From assembly GCA_032162705.1 (NCBI GenBank), contig JAVRON010000088.1, forward strand, positions 51,909 to 115,908: a stretch of DNA of 64,000 nt, written 5' to 3'. Below are positions 45,722 through 54,637 of this stretch, in pieces (the first letter of the stretch is position 1; every line of letters begins with the position of its first letter). Origin of the DNA: QHXN01 sp032162705. GTDB taxonomy: Bacteria; Acidobacteriota; Blastocatellia; Pyrinomonadales; Pyrinomonadaceae. The notes under the pieces were generated by a model. It did not search any database. It was not told the origin of the DNA and saw only the letters and a program-made list of their open reading frames with translations. Made by a program: the position numbers and the translations under genes.

Positions 45722-48121
45722 ATGTCTTACCAAGTCATCGCACGCAAATGGCGTCCACAGACCTTCGAGGAGGTCACGGGGCAGGAGCACATCACGCGGA
45801 CGCTCCGCAATGCGGTCGAGCACGAGCGCCTGCATCACGCCTACCTGTTTTCGGGCGCGCGAGGTGTAGGGAAGACCACGACCGCACGCCTGCTCGCGAA
45901 GGCCGTCAACTGCCACCGCTCCGACCGCCCCACTCCGACACCCTGTCGCACGACCGACCCGGACGCCTGCGCCTCATGCCGCGAGGTCGCTGAAGGGCGC
46001 TCGATTGACGTGATGGAGATCGACGCGGCTTCGCATACACAGGTCGATAACATTCGCGAAGTTGTCATCAACTCAGTTGGGATTGCGCCTGCACGCGACC
46101 GCTACAAGATATTCATCATCGATGAAGTCCATATGCTGTCGGGCCATTCCTTCAATGCGCTGTTGAAGACTATCGAAGAGCCGCCCCCGCGCGTGCTCTT
46201 CATCATGGCGACGACGCACCCGCACAAGGTTCCCGAAACCATCCTCTCGCGCAGCCAGCAGTTCGAGTTTCGCACCATCTCGGCGCAGAAGATCACGGAG
46301 CGCCTGCGTCTGATCGCCGACGCCGAGAAGATAAAGGTCTCGGACGAAGCGCTCCGAGAGATTGCGCGCGCGGGCGAAGGCTCGATGCGCGACGCGCAGT
46401 CGGCCTTCGATCAGGTCATCAGTTTCAGCGAGGGGAAGATTGAGACTTCGGACGTTGAGGCCGCGCTCGGGATTGCGGGCAGGGAACTGCTCTCGCGTGT
46501 GATGCGCGCGGTCGCCGAACAGAGGGCGGCGGAAGCGCTCGCGGTCGTCGAAGAGCTGACGGCGCGCGGTCACGAGCTACGCAACTTCTGCCGCGACCTG
46601 CTCGCGCATCTGCGCGACCTGCTCGTCGTCAAGGTCGCGGGCGACTCCGCGATGCCTGACGCGACCGAGGCCGAGCGGCGCGAGCTTCTGGAAGAGGCGC
46701 GCGATTTTTCGGAGTCAGACCTCGTGCGCTTCTTCCACAGCATGACCGAGACCGAGACGCGTCTGGGCGCGGGCGGGCATCCGCGTTACCAGTTGGAAGT
46801 CGGACTCGTCAAGCTCGTCGAGATGCGCCGTCTCGCGCCGCTCGGCCAGATCGTCGAGCGACTCAATGCGCTCGAAGAATCTCTCCGCACGGGTCGCGCG
46901 CCCGCGGCGGGCGGCACAGGCTCGCAGACCCCGCCCGCCACGGTGCCCCCAACGTCTTCTGCGCCGCCTCGTCGCGGCATGGCCGGGGGTGGAGGAGGCG
47001 CGTCCTCCCTCTCTCAGGCAGATTCTTTCTCTCAGGCAGACGCGAGCGCTTCGGCAGCGCTATCAAACGCCGCGCCAGCACCAAACATCCCGGCAGCGAA
47101 GGCCGAAGGAGTCGAAGGCGCAGGCGCACATGCCTCGCCGCATGTGAACGCGCGCGTGCAATCTCAAGCGAGTCCCGTGCACGCGTCTGACAAATCCGCA
47201 CCTGACAGACCCGCGCCAGATAAACCTGCGCCTGACAGACCTGCGCCTGACAGACCAAAGCCTAATAGACCCGCGCTCGACAGAGACGCAGACGTTGATG
47301 CGCGTCCCGCCGCGACGACGAATCTGAAGCTCGTCCCGCCGCCGCTCCAGTCGGGCGGCGTCCCATCTTTCGCGGGCGACGCGGCGAAGCGTGCGGCTGA
47401 CGCACCCTTCGCGCTCGCCGACGGCGCGAGTGCCGGGGCCGGACTCTTCGACGCGCCGCGCCCGTTCGTCGAAGCCGAAGCGCCACGACCGTTCATTGAA
47501 GTCGAAGCGTCGCGCCCGTTCGTCGAAGGCGCGCGCGCGGGCGAGGATCGAGTCGGCCAGCCCGTCTCGCTCGTCACAGCGAAACACCCGTCCACCCACG
47601 CGACACACGCGGCTGCATCCGCACAAGCGCCCGCCGCGGACGCGTCGAATGCGCGCAACGAGCCGGACGAACCCGCGTACGTCGGACGTGACGACCCGGC
47701 TTCGCTCTTCAAGCGCAAGCTCGAAGAGCGCGGCAAGCCTCTGCTCGCCGCGGCGCTTGACGGTGCGCGGCACGTCCTCGTTGAAGACGAAGAGGTACGC
47801 GTCGAGTTCACGCCCGAGAGAAAGCACCTGCACGACACTCTGAGGAAGCCCGAGAACATGCGCCTGCTGCGCGAGGTGTGCTGCGAGGTTTTGGGGCGCA
47901 GCGTCGGCGTCGCCGTCCGTGTACGTGTGCCGGGCGAGTTGGAAGACGAACAGGGCACGGCAGAAGACGGAGCGAGGCGCGAGCAGCGGGCCTTGCGCGA
48001 GCGAGCCGAGGGGCATCCCGTCGTGCAGACGATGCTCAAGACCTTCCGCGCCGAGATCGTAGACGTGCGCCGCACCGATAAGGACGTGCGCCGCACAGAC
48101 AGCAGCGCGCAGCCGCAGTGA
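45722..48121 (+). CDS. dnaX: DNA polymerase III subunit gamma/tau
   Basis: This clamp-loader ATPase has 799 residues, longer than the usual 550-650. Walker A is GARGVGKTT (K51). The zinc module has C64, C75, C83 and C86. Walker B lies in IFIIDEVHMLS, and the sensor region (TILSRSQQFEFRTI) follows. Domain III ends near residue 380. A linker of about 280 residues is Pro/Ala/Asp-rich and includes back-to-back APDRPAPDKP-type pentapeptide repeats (about 490-520). The C-terminus (about 660-760) regains a folded pattern, as expected for tau's polymerase-binding part. No ybaB or recR follows, unlike in many bacteria. I see no slippery A-run that would make a separate gamma form. Confidence 0.96.
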   Translation: MSYQVIARKWRPQTFEEVTGQEHITRTLRNAVEHERLHHAYLFSGARGVGKTTTARLLAKAVNCHRSDRPTPTPCRTTDPDACASCREVAEGRSIDVMEIDAASHTQVDNIREVVINSVGIAPARDRYKIFIIDEVHMLSGHSFNALLKTIEEPPPRVLFIMATTHPHKVPETILSRSQQFEFRTISAQKITERLRLIADAEKIKVSDEALREIARAGEGSMRDAQSAFDQVISFSEGKIETSDVEAALGIAGRELLSRVMRAVAEQRAAEALAVVEELTARGHELRNFCRDLLAHLRDLLVVKVAGDSAMPDATEAERRELLEEARDFSESDLVRFFHSMTETETRLGAGGHPRYQLEVGLVKLVEMRRLAPLGQIVERLNALEESLRTGRAPAAGGTGSQTPPATVPPTSSAPPRRGMAGGGGGASSLSQADSFSQADASASAALSNAAPAPNIPAAKAEGVEGAGAHASPHVNARVQSQASPVHASDKSAPDRPAPDKPAPDRPAPDRPKPNRPALDRDADVDARPAATTNLKLVPPPLQSGGVPSFAGDAAKRAADAPFALADGASAGAGLFDAPRPFVEAEAPRPFIEVEASRPFVEGARAGEDRVGQPVSLVTAKHPSTHATHAAASAQAPAADASNARNEPDEPAYVGRDDPASLFKRKLEERGKPLLAAALDGARHVLVEDEEVRVEFTPERKHLHDTLRKPENMRLLREVCCEVLGRSVGVAVRVRVPGELEDEQGTAEDGARREQRALRERAEGHPVVQTMLKTFRAEIVDVRRTDKDVRRTDSSAQPQ

Positions 48122-48246
48122 TAGCCGCGCAGCCGCATTGACGCCCGAGCGTCTCGCGCCGTAGTGACACCGCCGCCGGGGGCGAGCCTCTTTAGCCGAA
48201 CAAACGCGCGCGGGCCTGCGTATACCGGCGCGGAGGTAAACGAACT

Positions 48247-48456
48247 ATGCGCGACCCTTTGATTGCAGGTATCCTCAGCTTTCTTATCCCCGGACTGGGA
48301 CAGATTTACAACGGCCAGATATTCTGGGCCGTTCTCTGGTTCTTGATATTCGGCATCTCATGGATTGGCTCAGCCGGTCTGCTCGGCTGGATATCTCATC
48401 TCATCTCGGCCTACTTCGCCTACACCTACGCCAAAGAACATCCAGTGCGCTACTGA
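48247..48456 (+). CDS. Small TM2-like membrane protein (69 aa)
   Basis: The 69-residue product has two hydrophobic helices. The first carries the TM2-domain hallmark SFLIPGLGQIYNGQ (polar turn PGLGQ-x-Y-x-G). The second is WFLIFGISWIGSAGLLGWI, followed by a short cytoplasmic tail. A GGAGGT ribosome-binding site stands 9 bases before the ATG. It follows dnaX by 125 bases on the same strand, and its stop codon directly abuts a large hairpin region. The role of TM2-type proteins in bacteria is not established. Confidence 0.82.
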   Translation: MRDPLIAGILSFLIPGLGQIYNGQIFWAVLWFLIFGISWIGSAGLLGWISHLISAYFAYTYAKEHPVRY

Positions 48457-48615
48457 AGGCAGAAGTAAAAAGGCAGAAGGTAAAGTGAAGACGGTGAACA
48501 GCCCGTCTCTCGTCATCACGGCGTTGACGAGAGACGGGCTGTTTCTTGTTCAGCTTCACTACGACATTGACAAGAGACGAGCTGTCGCTTGGCGCTTCAC
48601 TTCTGCCTTCCGCCT
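48457..48615. repeat. Nested inverted repeats between convergent genes (word GGCAGAA)
   Basis: The outer arms are built of 7-base units (GGCAGAA, GGTAAAG on the left; the reverse complement GGCAAAA-GGCGGAA-GGCAGAA on the right). Inside lies a perfect 19-base inverted repeat, 48497-48515 with 48525-48543, loop TCACGGCGT, followed by GTTTCTTGTT. A degraded second copy of its right arm (TTGACAAGAGACGAGCTGT) follows at about 48565-48583. It sits between the convergent TM2-like and Ycf48-like genes and should act as a terminator in both directions. Confidence 0.75.
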
Positions 48616-48628
48616 TTTGCCTTGCCCG

Positions 48629-50677
48629 TTAGGGCTTCGGCGTGACCTTCAGTGTCGGCGGGGTGGCGCGCGGGATGTCGTCTTCGATGACGGGCGCGAG
48701 CGCTTCGGCTTGGGCCTGTGGCGTGAGCTTGGGAGGGTTGCCGCGCAGGACGGGCGGGAGTTTGGGGCGCGGGACTTTGACGGTCGCGACCGAGTCGGTG
48801 CGCTTGAGTATCGTGCCGCCGCGCCCGGCTACCCATGCCGCCGAGCCGCCTCGATAGGCCGCGCCGAAGAGCGCCGCGCTCGTCAACGTCGGCTGCATGT
48901 CCCACTCCTCGCCGCCGTTTCTGGTTTGCAGCACGCGCCCCTGATCGCCCACCACCAACACGTCGTCGCGCGACGCGGCGGCGACCGAATAGAGATTAAT
49001 CTTGAGCGCAGACTCCTGATCCTTCCAACTCTTCCCGCCGTCGTCTGTCCGCAGGATAAGCCCTCGCTCGCCGACGACGTAGCCGCGCAGAGAGTCTGCG
49101 AAGGCAAGCCCGTAGAGCCACTCCTTAGCGTTGAGATTGACGCGCGCCCAGGTCTCGCCGCCGTCCTCCGTGCGTATGAGCGCACCGCTTGAGCCGACGG
49201 CGACCGCCACTTTTTCATCTGCATACGCCACGGCTTCGAGCCAGCTCTGTGTCCCCGAAGAACGCACGCCCCAGGTCTCGCCGCCGTCATCCGTCTTGAG
49301 AATCCGCCCGTGCGCGCCGACCGCCAATCCACGCTTCGCGTCAAAGAAGCAGACGCCGAACAAGTCCTCATCAACATCGACCGGGACTTTCGTCCACGTC
49401 AGCCCGCCGCTCTCCGTACGCAGCAGCGCACCCTTCTCGCCGACGACGAAGCCGTGCGCCTCGTCCGCGAAGAAAACGCCGAAGAGCCGCGCGGTCGTTC
49501 CCGATAGACGAAGCGTCCAACGCTTGCCGCCCGAAGAAGTGTAGAGGATGCGTCCCCTTGAGCCGACCGCCCATCCGTGCTCCGAGTCGAGGAAGTATAT
49601 GTCTGCGAGGTCGTCGCGCCCGCCCTCGGTCAGACGACGCCACTGGATGCCGCCGTCGTCCGTGCGAAGTATCAGCCCGTCGCGCCCCGCGGCCCAGCCC
49701 GTGTTCTCGTCCACGAAGTGAACGGAGGCGAGACGTGGTCGCGTCTTGACGCTGACGGGGAACCACGTCTCGCCGCCGTTACCCGTAGACAAGACCTGCC
49801 CCTCGTCGCCCGTCACCCACCCGTGTCGCTCGTCCGCAAAGAAGACCGAGAGCAGGTCTGTGCGCATCTCTGTCTCGGCTCCCGTCCACGTGTCGCCGCC
49901 GTCCGCCGTGCGATAGATGACGCCGCCTAAGCCCACGGCGACCGCAACACTGTGGCCGCCCGCGAAAGCGACGGACGTGAAGGGCAGACCCGTCTTCGCG
50001 GAGCGTTCGAGCCACGTCGCACCTCCGTCGTGCGTGACGACGAGCGTGCCGTCGGCTCCCGCCGCGACTCCGTTCGTCGTGTCGGCGAAGGCGACCGAAT
50101 AGAGGTGCGCCCGCACGCCTGACTTCTGCGCGCTCCAAGTGCGACCGCCGTCCGCGGTCTTCACAACCTCGCCGTAGCTGCCGACTGCCCACCCGTGCAG
50201 CGCGTCGGGCGCAAAGGCCACGCTGAAGAGATGATTCGCTCCCTCACGCTCGACCACTGGACGCACAACACGCTCGCCCACGGGGCGCACAGTCCAGCGG
50301 CCTCCCCCGTCGTCGGTCGTCAGCACCACCCCGCGCCCACCGACCGCGACCGCCCTGCGCGCATCCCTCACAAACAGTCCGTAGAGCGGCACGGGTGTCG
50401 GCGCATGCTGCTCCTCCCAGCGAAAGCCTCCGTCCGCAGTGTGCAGGATGACGCCGTCCGCCCCGACGGCCCAACCCGTCCGCTTGTCCGACGCGAAACG
50501 CACGGCATAGATGGCGTTACCCTGCGGCAGAGGATTCTGCCACATCCAGGCGCGCTCCGTCTGCTGCGCCGCCGCGACGCCCGCGCACACAGCAACGACT
50601 CGCGCGCACACGACTACGCACGCGAGGCAGAGGAGCCATGCGAGCGAGCGCGCCATCGTTGTGGGCTTATCACTCAT
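48629..50677 (-). CDS. Secreted Ycf48-like beta-propeller repeat protein
   Basis: This protein of about 680 residues is made almost wholly of repeats of about 42 residues of the type GxxGxILxTxDGGxTWxxxxSGxxxxLxxVxFxD, about fourteen of them. They match the Ycf48/photosynthesis-system-II-assembly and BNR/sialidase-type propeller family. I start at the ATG at 50677; a later one at 50656 gives the same signal peptide (LAWLLCLACVVVCARVVAV). The C-terminal 60 residues are Pro/Lys-rich and non-repetitive. It is secreted or periplasmic. In non-photosynthetic bacteria the function of such proteins is unknown. Two stacked seven-bladed propellers would fit the count. Confidence 0.8.
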   Translation of the reverse strand: MSDKPTTMARSLAWLLCLACVVVCARVVAVCAGVAAAQQTERAWMWQNPLPQGNAIYAVRFASDKRTGWAVGADGVILHTADGGFRWEEQHAPTPVPLYGLFVRDARRAVAVGGRGVVLTTDDGGGRWTVRPVGERVVRPVVEREGANHLFSVAFAPDALHGWAVGSYGEVVKTADGGRTWSAQKSGVRAHLYSVAFADTTNGVAAGADGTLVVTHDGGATWLERSAKTGLPFTSVAFAGGHSVAVAVGLGGVIYRTADGGDTWTGAETEMRTDLLSVFFADERHGWVTGDEGQVLSTGNGGETWFPVSVKTRPRLASVHFVDENTGWAAGRDGLILRTDDGGIQWRRLTEGGRDDLADIYFLDSEHGWAVGSRGRILYTSSGGKRWTLRLSGTTARLFGVFFADEAHGFVVGEKGALLRTESGGLTWTKVPVDVDEDLFGVCFFDAKRGLAVGAHGRILKTDDGGETWGVRSSGTQSWLEAVAYADEKVAVAVGSSGALIRTEDGGETWARVNLNAKEWLYGLAFADSLRGYVVGERGLILRTDDGGKSWKDQESALKINLYSVAAASRDDVLVVGDQGRVLQTRNGGEEWDMQPTLTSAALFGAAYRGGSAAWVAGRGGTILKRTDSVATVKVPRPKLPPVLRGNPPKLTPQAQAEALAPVIEDDIPRATPPTLKVTPKP

Positions 50678-50768
50678 CGGAAAACTGCGGGACGTTCGGG
50701 GAGGAGATTTTAGCCCGAACGGGGCGGGCAGCCTAATCGCTAAGGCGCTGTTGTCGTCAGGCGCGCGG

Positions 50769-51236
50769 TTAGCCATTTTCGGTCAAGGCTTCGGCGGCGG
50801 TCGCGGCGGCCTCGCTCAAGACGACCTCGTCGGCGTGGCCGAGCGCGGCGATCTTGCGCGCCGCCTTATCGACCGCTTCCTGCGCGAAGTGGCCCGCATG
50901 ACCTTTGAGCCATTCCCACTTGATCTTGTGCGAGTCGGTGGCCTTATCCAGACGCGCCCACCACTCTTGATTCGACTTGCGACGGAAGCGCCCCGACATC
51001 GTCTCGACGACGTAGCGCGAGTCAGACCAGACAATCACACGGCACGGCTCGCGCAGTTGTTCGAGGCCGAGCGCGGCGGCGGCAATCTCCGCCTGCTGGT
51101 TCGTCGCCGCGCCGAGATAGACGCCGAACGCGCGCCACACGCCGCGAAATTCCAACAGCGCCACCGCCGACGCGCGCGGCGACTCCTGCCCGTTGCCGAG
51201 GCTCGACCCATCGCAGTAGATAAGAACTTCTTTCAT
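50769..51236 (-). CDS. Ribonuclease HI-like protein
   Basis: I start at the ATG at 51236, MKEVLIYCDGSS, because the upstream in-frame codons lie in a hairpin repeat. The 155-residue enzyme keeps the four RNase H acids: D9 (YCDGSS), E50 (NQQAEIAA), D71 (WSDSRYV) and the late Asp in EAVDKAARKIA. WEWLKGHAGH is the typical basic/His loop. It would cut the RNA strand of RNA-DNA hybrids. It differs from E. coli RnhA by GSSLGNGQESPRAS in place of the GSCLGNPG loop. The start codon abuts the hairpin arm, and no Shine-Dalgarno is visible. The Rad50-like gene lies upstream on the same strand. Confidence 0.87.
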   Translation of the reverse strand: MKEVLIYCDGSSLGNGQESPRASAVALLEFRGVWRAFGVYLGAATNQQAEIAAAALGLEQLREPCRVIVWSDSRYVVETMSGRFRRKSNQEWWARLDKATDSHKIKWEWLKGHAGHFAQEAVDKAARKIAALGHADEVVLSEAAATAAEALTENG

Positions 51237-51237
51237 G

Positions 51238-51357
51238 AGTAGGCAGCAGTAGACAGTAGTCAGTAGAAAAACTTTCGCTATCGAATCGTCAGAGTGAAAG
51301 CGCAACACTCATCACGCGGAGCGCTACTGTCTACTGTCTACTGTCTACTGCTCTACT
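51238..51357. repeat. Heptamer-built inverted repeat (word AGTAGAC)
   Basis: Left arm 51239-51267 and right arm 51324-51357 consist of AGTAGAC-type heptamers (four on the right, reverse complement). They enclose about 56 bases that have a second weak inverted repeat (CTTTCGC / GCGAAAG-like). It fills the space between the stop codon of the Rad50-like gene and the start codon of the RNase HI-like gene. Confidence 0.72.
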
Positions 51358-51360
51358 TCC

Positions 51361-54300
51361 TCAAGCTACTTCCCCGACCGCCGCGCGCGTGACGGGGACG
51401 ACGTGATCGACCGTTTGCTCGAAGGTGTCGTCGTGCGAGATGACGAAGAGCTGGTCGAAGTCTCTCACCTGCCCGATCTGTTGTGCGAGACGTTCGCGCC
51501 GCTCGGCGTCCATGTTCGTGGTCGGCTCGTCGAAGAAGGCGACGCGGATATCGGAGAGCTGTTTAAGGAGCGCGAGGCGGATTGAAAGAGCCGCGACCAT
51601 CTGCTCGCCGCCCGAGAGGTTGATGAAGGAGCGCTCGTGCCCCTCCTCTTCGAGCATGATGTCGTAGTCCTTCGACCAGCGGAGCGCACGTCCGCCCTCA
51701 CCCGTAATCTCGCGGAAGAGCTGGTTCGCCTCAATCGAGATGTTGTAGAGATAACTCTCGGTGACGAGGGGCCCCGCCTTCCGGAGCGTATCGCGGATGA
51801 AGTCGGTCGCGGCGAAGAGTTCTTCCAGACGCTCTCTGGCGCGTAACTCTTCGCGCACGACCATACGCACCTCGTCGAGCCGCGCGACCTCCGCGACGAG
51901 CGCCGTCTCGCGCTCGCGCGCCGCTTCGAGCTGCGCCGTCGTCGCCGCCGCACGCTCACGCGCGAGCGCCAGTGCGCCGCGCTCTGACGAATGCCGCTCG
52001 CGGTCGTAAAGCGAAAGCGTGCGCTCGTGCTCGGCGCGTGCCGCCGAGGCTTCGAGCGCAGTTTGAGAGGCGCGCGCCTCTGCCTCCGTCGCCTCGCGTT
52101 CGCGCTCGGGGAGCGTCGAGGCGAGCGAGGCCGACTCAAGATGCTCGCGGTGCGCGAGCGCCGTGCGGTCGCGCCGCGCCGAAGCATCCGTCCAAGCGGC
52201 GTCGAGTCGCTCGAACTTCTTGAGCCTCTTGTCGAGCGCGCGCGACTGCTTCTGCAAGACTTCGAGTGCATCGCGTGCGCCCTGCGACTCGCGCAGCAAC
52301 TCCGGCTCGCGCTCGGCTTCGAGGCGGAGCGCCGCCGCACGCGAGCGCGGGTCTCCGAGTTCATTTAAATTCCGCTCGACTCCCGCCGCGTCCTCAGTAA
52401 GCGCGTCCACGGCGCTCGCTGCCGCCGCGACCTGCTCGCGCTCCTCGCGCTTTGACTTGCCCTCTTCTTCGATCTCGCCGAGACGCGTGCGCGAAGGCTC
52501 AAGCTCCGCGTAGCGCAGCGCCTCCTCGCGCGTGGAGATGAGCATGCCGCCGATGCCCGTCAACTCGGCCTGTAGCTCGTCCTTCAGAGACTCGCTCGCA
52601 CCAGAGAGCTTCTCAAGCTCCGCGTCAATCGAGGCGAGCACAGACTCGCGCTCGACGAGCAGCTCGCGTTCGTGCGCGAGACGCGTGCGCGTCGTCTCAA
52701 AGCGTGCGGCGGCACGTTCCGCGTCGCGCGCCGTGCGGACTTCGCGCGTGACCGCTTCGGCCTCGCGCTCGACGGACGAGAGCCGCGCGAGGTTCTGTTT
52801 GATCTGTTCGCCGAAGTAGTCTTCAAAGGTGCGGCCCTCTTCGGCGAGGTTCTTACATTGCTCGTGGAGGATGGGACAGAAGCCGCCTTTGGCTCGCTCG
52901 CTCACGCGCTCGTCGCGCTTGATTGAGTCGCGCAAGATGGCGAGTTGCCGCGTCAGCTCGCGCTCCTGCTCCTCAAGCCCGCCGAGACGCGCGGCTGCTC
53001 CGGCGGCCTGCTCGAACTCTCGCGCCTCGCGTTCGAGCGACGTGACGCTGCGGCGCAGACGCTCGGCCTCGCGCGCCGTCTCGCGCCGCTGGCTCGTCAG
53101 GTGTCGGCGCGACGTGAGCGATTGCTCCAACTTACTGAGCCGCGTCTCGACGCCCATCCGCTCGCTCTCCAACTTTTCTGCACGCTCCTGCGCGCCCGCC
53201 AGCGTCTCGGCGGCGCGCATGCGCTTCGACAGCTCCACGTGCGACTTGCGAAGCACGGCCAGCTCTCGGTCGAGATGTGCGAGTCGCTCGGCGGCGGCGC
53301 GCGCCTGTGCGAGCAGGTCACGCAGGCGTTGGCGCTCGGACTCCAGATCGGTTTGCGCCGCTACGTCACGTTCAATCTCGGTGAGGGAGGCGCGTGCCTC
53401 TCTCGCACGCTTGAGCGCGTCGTCGAATCGGCGCACCTCCGATTCGGCTGTGGCCGTCAGGCGCGCGGCGTCCGATACTTCGGCGCGCAGGCGTTCGCGC
53501 TCCTCGCGCTCCGATTCGAGGCCCCGCAAGGTCTCGACGGCTTCGAGATGCGCGCGTGAGTCAGGCTCGGTCGCGCGCTGGCGTTCGGCTGCGCGGCGTG
53601 CGGCTTCGAGGCCGCTTTGCAGGTCGCGTAGACGACTCGCGGCGGAGTCGCGCTCGACTTCGAGCCGGTCGGCGATTGCGCGCGACTCCGAGACTCGACG
53701 CTCCGCCAAGTCCATCTCGGCGACGAAGCGTGCGCGCTCTTCGGCGTCGCGCTGAAAAGCTGCGAGCGCTTCGCTCAGCTCTTCGGCTCGCTCTTTCGCC
53801 GTCTTGTGCTCGGCGACGGTCGCGTCGTAGCGTGCAAGCTGTGCTTCGGCTGCGCCGATGCGGACGCGTCCCTCTGTGATGCGCTCGTTGATGAGGTTCG
53901 CGGTGTCGCGCAGGCGGTCTGAGCTTTCGCGGTACTCTTCGACCTTGAGCAGGCGGTCGAAGGCGGCCTTGCGCTCGGCGGTCGAGCCAAGAAAGTCCGT
54001 GGTGAATAGTCCCTGCGGTACTCCGATGGCTGAGCGGAAGAGTCCTTTGAGGTCTGTGCCCGGCTCGACTCCGAGATGCTGGTCGAGCCACTTGCGAACG
54101 TCGGCCTTGCCTTGCTGGAGTTTGACTCTCAACTCGGGGTCATAGACGTAATAGCCCGAGCCTGTGTCGCGATAGATAGTGTAGAGCCTCTCGTCGAGGT
54201 CGCTCTGGAAGGTGACACGCACAGAGCCGCGCTTCGAGCCGCGACGCAGAAAGTCGTCCTTGCTGTAGTCGAGCACGTCGAAGAGCGCCCAGGCGATGGC

Positions 54301-54423
54301 TTCGAGGATGGTGGTTTTCCCCGCGCCGTTCGGGCCCACGATGGCCGTCGTCCCGCGCTCGAAAGCGAACGCGCCGCGCTCGTAAGACTTGATGTGTTCC
54401 AGCTCGACCCTTGTGACGTGCAT
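51361..54423 (-). CDS. Rad50/SbcC-like SMC-family ATPase
   Basis: This 1020-residue ABC-type ATPase has Walker A (GPNGAGKTT) near residue 35, two long coiled-coil arms rich in Glu, Arg and Ala, and a central hook. Near the C-terminus it has the signature NLSGGEQMVAAL, then Walker B (AFFDEPTTNMD) and the H-loop FVISHDD. The hook at the exact middle reads FCPILHEQCKN, with C516 and C523 six residues apart in place of the Rad50 CxxC. It may bind zinc differently. The family works in DNA end processing with a Mre11/SbcD nuclease, but no such gene is adjacent. Its stop codon abuts a hairpin repeat. Confidence 0.9.
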   Translation of the reverse strand: MHVTRVELEHIKSYERGAFAFERGTTAIVGPNGAGKTTILEAIAWALFDVLDYSKDDFLRRGSKRGSVRVTFQSDLDERLYTIYRDTGSGYYVYDPELRVKLQQGKADVRKWLDQHLGVEPGTDLKGLFRSAIGVPQGLFTTDFLGSTAERKAAFDRLLKVEEYRESSDRLRDTANLINERITEGRVRIGAAEAQLARYDATVAEHKTAKERAEELSEALAAFQRDAEERARFVAEMDLAERRVSESRAIADRLEVERDSAASRLRDLQSGLEAARRAAERQRATEPDSRAHLEAVETLRGLESEREERERLRAEVSDAARLTATAESEVRRFDDALKRAREARASLTEIERDVAAQTDLESERQRLRDLLAQARAAAERLAHLDRELAVLRKSHVELSKRMRAAETLAGAQERAEKLESERMGVETRLSKLEQSLTSRRHLTSQRRETAREAERLRRSVTSLEREAREFEQAAGAAARLGGLEEQERELTRQLAILRDSIKRDERVSERAKGGFCPILHEQCKNLAEEGRTFEDYFGEQIKQNLARLSSVEREAEAVTREVRTARDAERAAARFETTRTRLAHERELLVERESVLASIDAELEKLSGASESLKDELQAELTGIGGMLISTREEALRYAELEPSRTRLGEIEEEGKSKREEREQVAAAASAVDALTEDAAGVERNLNELGDPRSRAAALRLEAEREPELLRESQGARDALEVLQKQSRALDKRLKKFERLDAAWTDASARRDRTALAHREHLESASLASTLPEREREATEAEARASQTALEASAARAEHERTLSLYDRERHSSERGALALARERAAATTAQLEAARERETALVAEVARLDEVRMVVREELRARERLEELFAATDFIRDTLRKAGPLVTESYLYNISIEANQLFREITGEGGRALRWSKDYDIMLEEEGHERSFINLSGGEQMVAALSIRLALLKQLSDIRVAFFDEPTTNMDAERRERLAQQIGQVRDFDQLFVISHDDTFEQTVDHVVPVTRAAVGEVA

Positions 54424-54540
54424 GGCTCTTTCAGGATGCGCGCGCCGATTCGGAGGGACTGCGCGCCGCGAAAATGGTGTTGCGTTGAAAGTCTAAGCCA
54501 TCGGCCCGAGGTTGACCAGTGAACTCAGAGACGAGGCCGC

Positions 54541-54624
54541 AAGCCCGACCGTGAGGGAGGGCGTAGAGCGTTGCTCAAGATTCGCCCGGAGGGAGTTGAG
54601 ACGCCCTCCCTCACGGTCGGGCTT
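54541..54624. repeat. Perfect 24-bp inverted repeat
   Basis: Arms 54541-54564 and 54601-54624 are exact reverse complements (AAGCCCGACCGTGAGGGAGG plus GCGT). The 36-base loop itself contains a shorter partly complementary segment. It lies between the DUF3179 gene stop and the start of the Rad50-like gene, both leftward. A long stem-loop terminator or REP-like element is likely. Confidence 0.8.
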
Positions 54625-54637
54625 CCGCCGAAGCGTC

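Noticed and set aside
47063..48138. Long minus-strand open frames (over 300 codons) opposite dnaX
   Set aside because: They are Arg/Ser/Ala-rich with no domain pattern and are explained by the low-complexity GC-rich linker of dnaX on the other strand.
52829..53755. 308-codon plus-strand frame opposite the Rad50-like gene
   Set aside because: It is Ser/Arg-rich low-complexity translation, the antisense of Glu/Arg/Ala coiled-coil codons, with no start signal.
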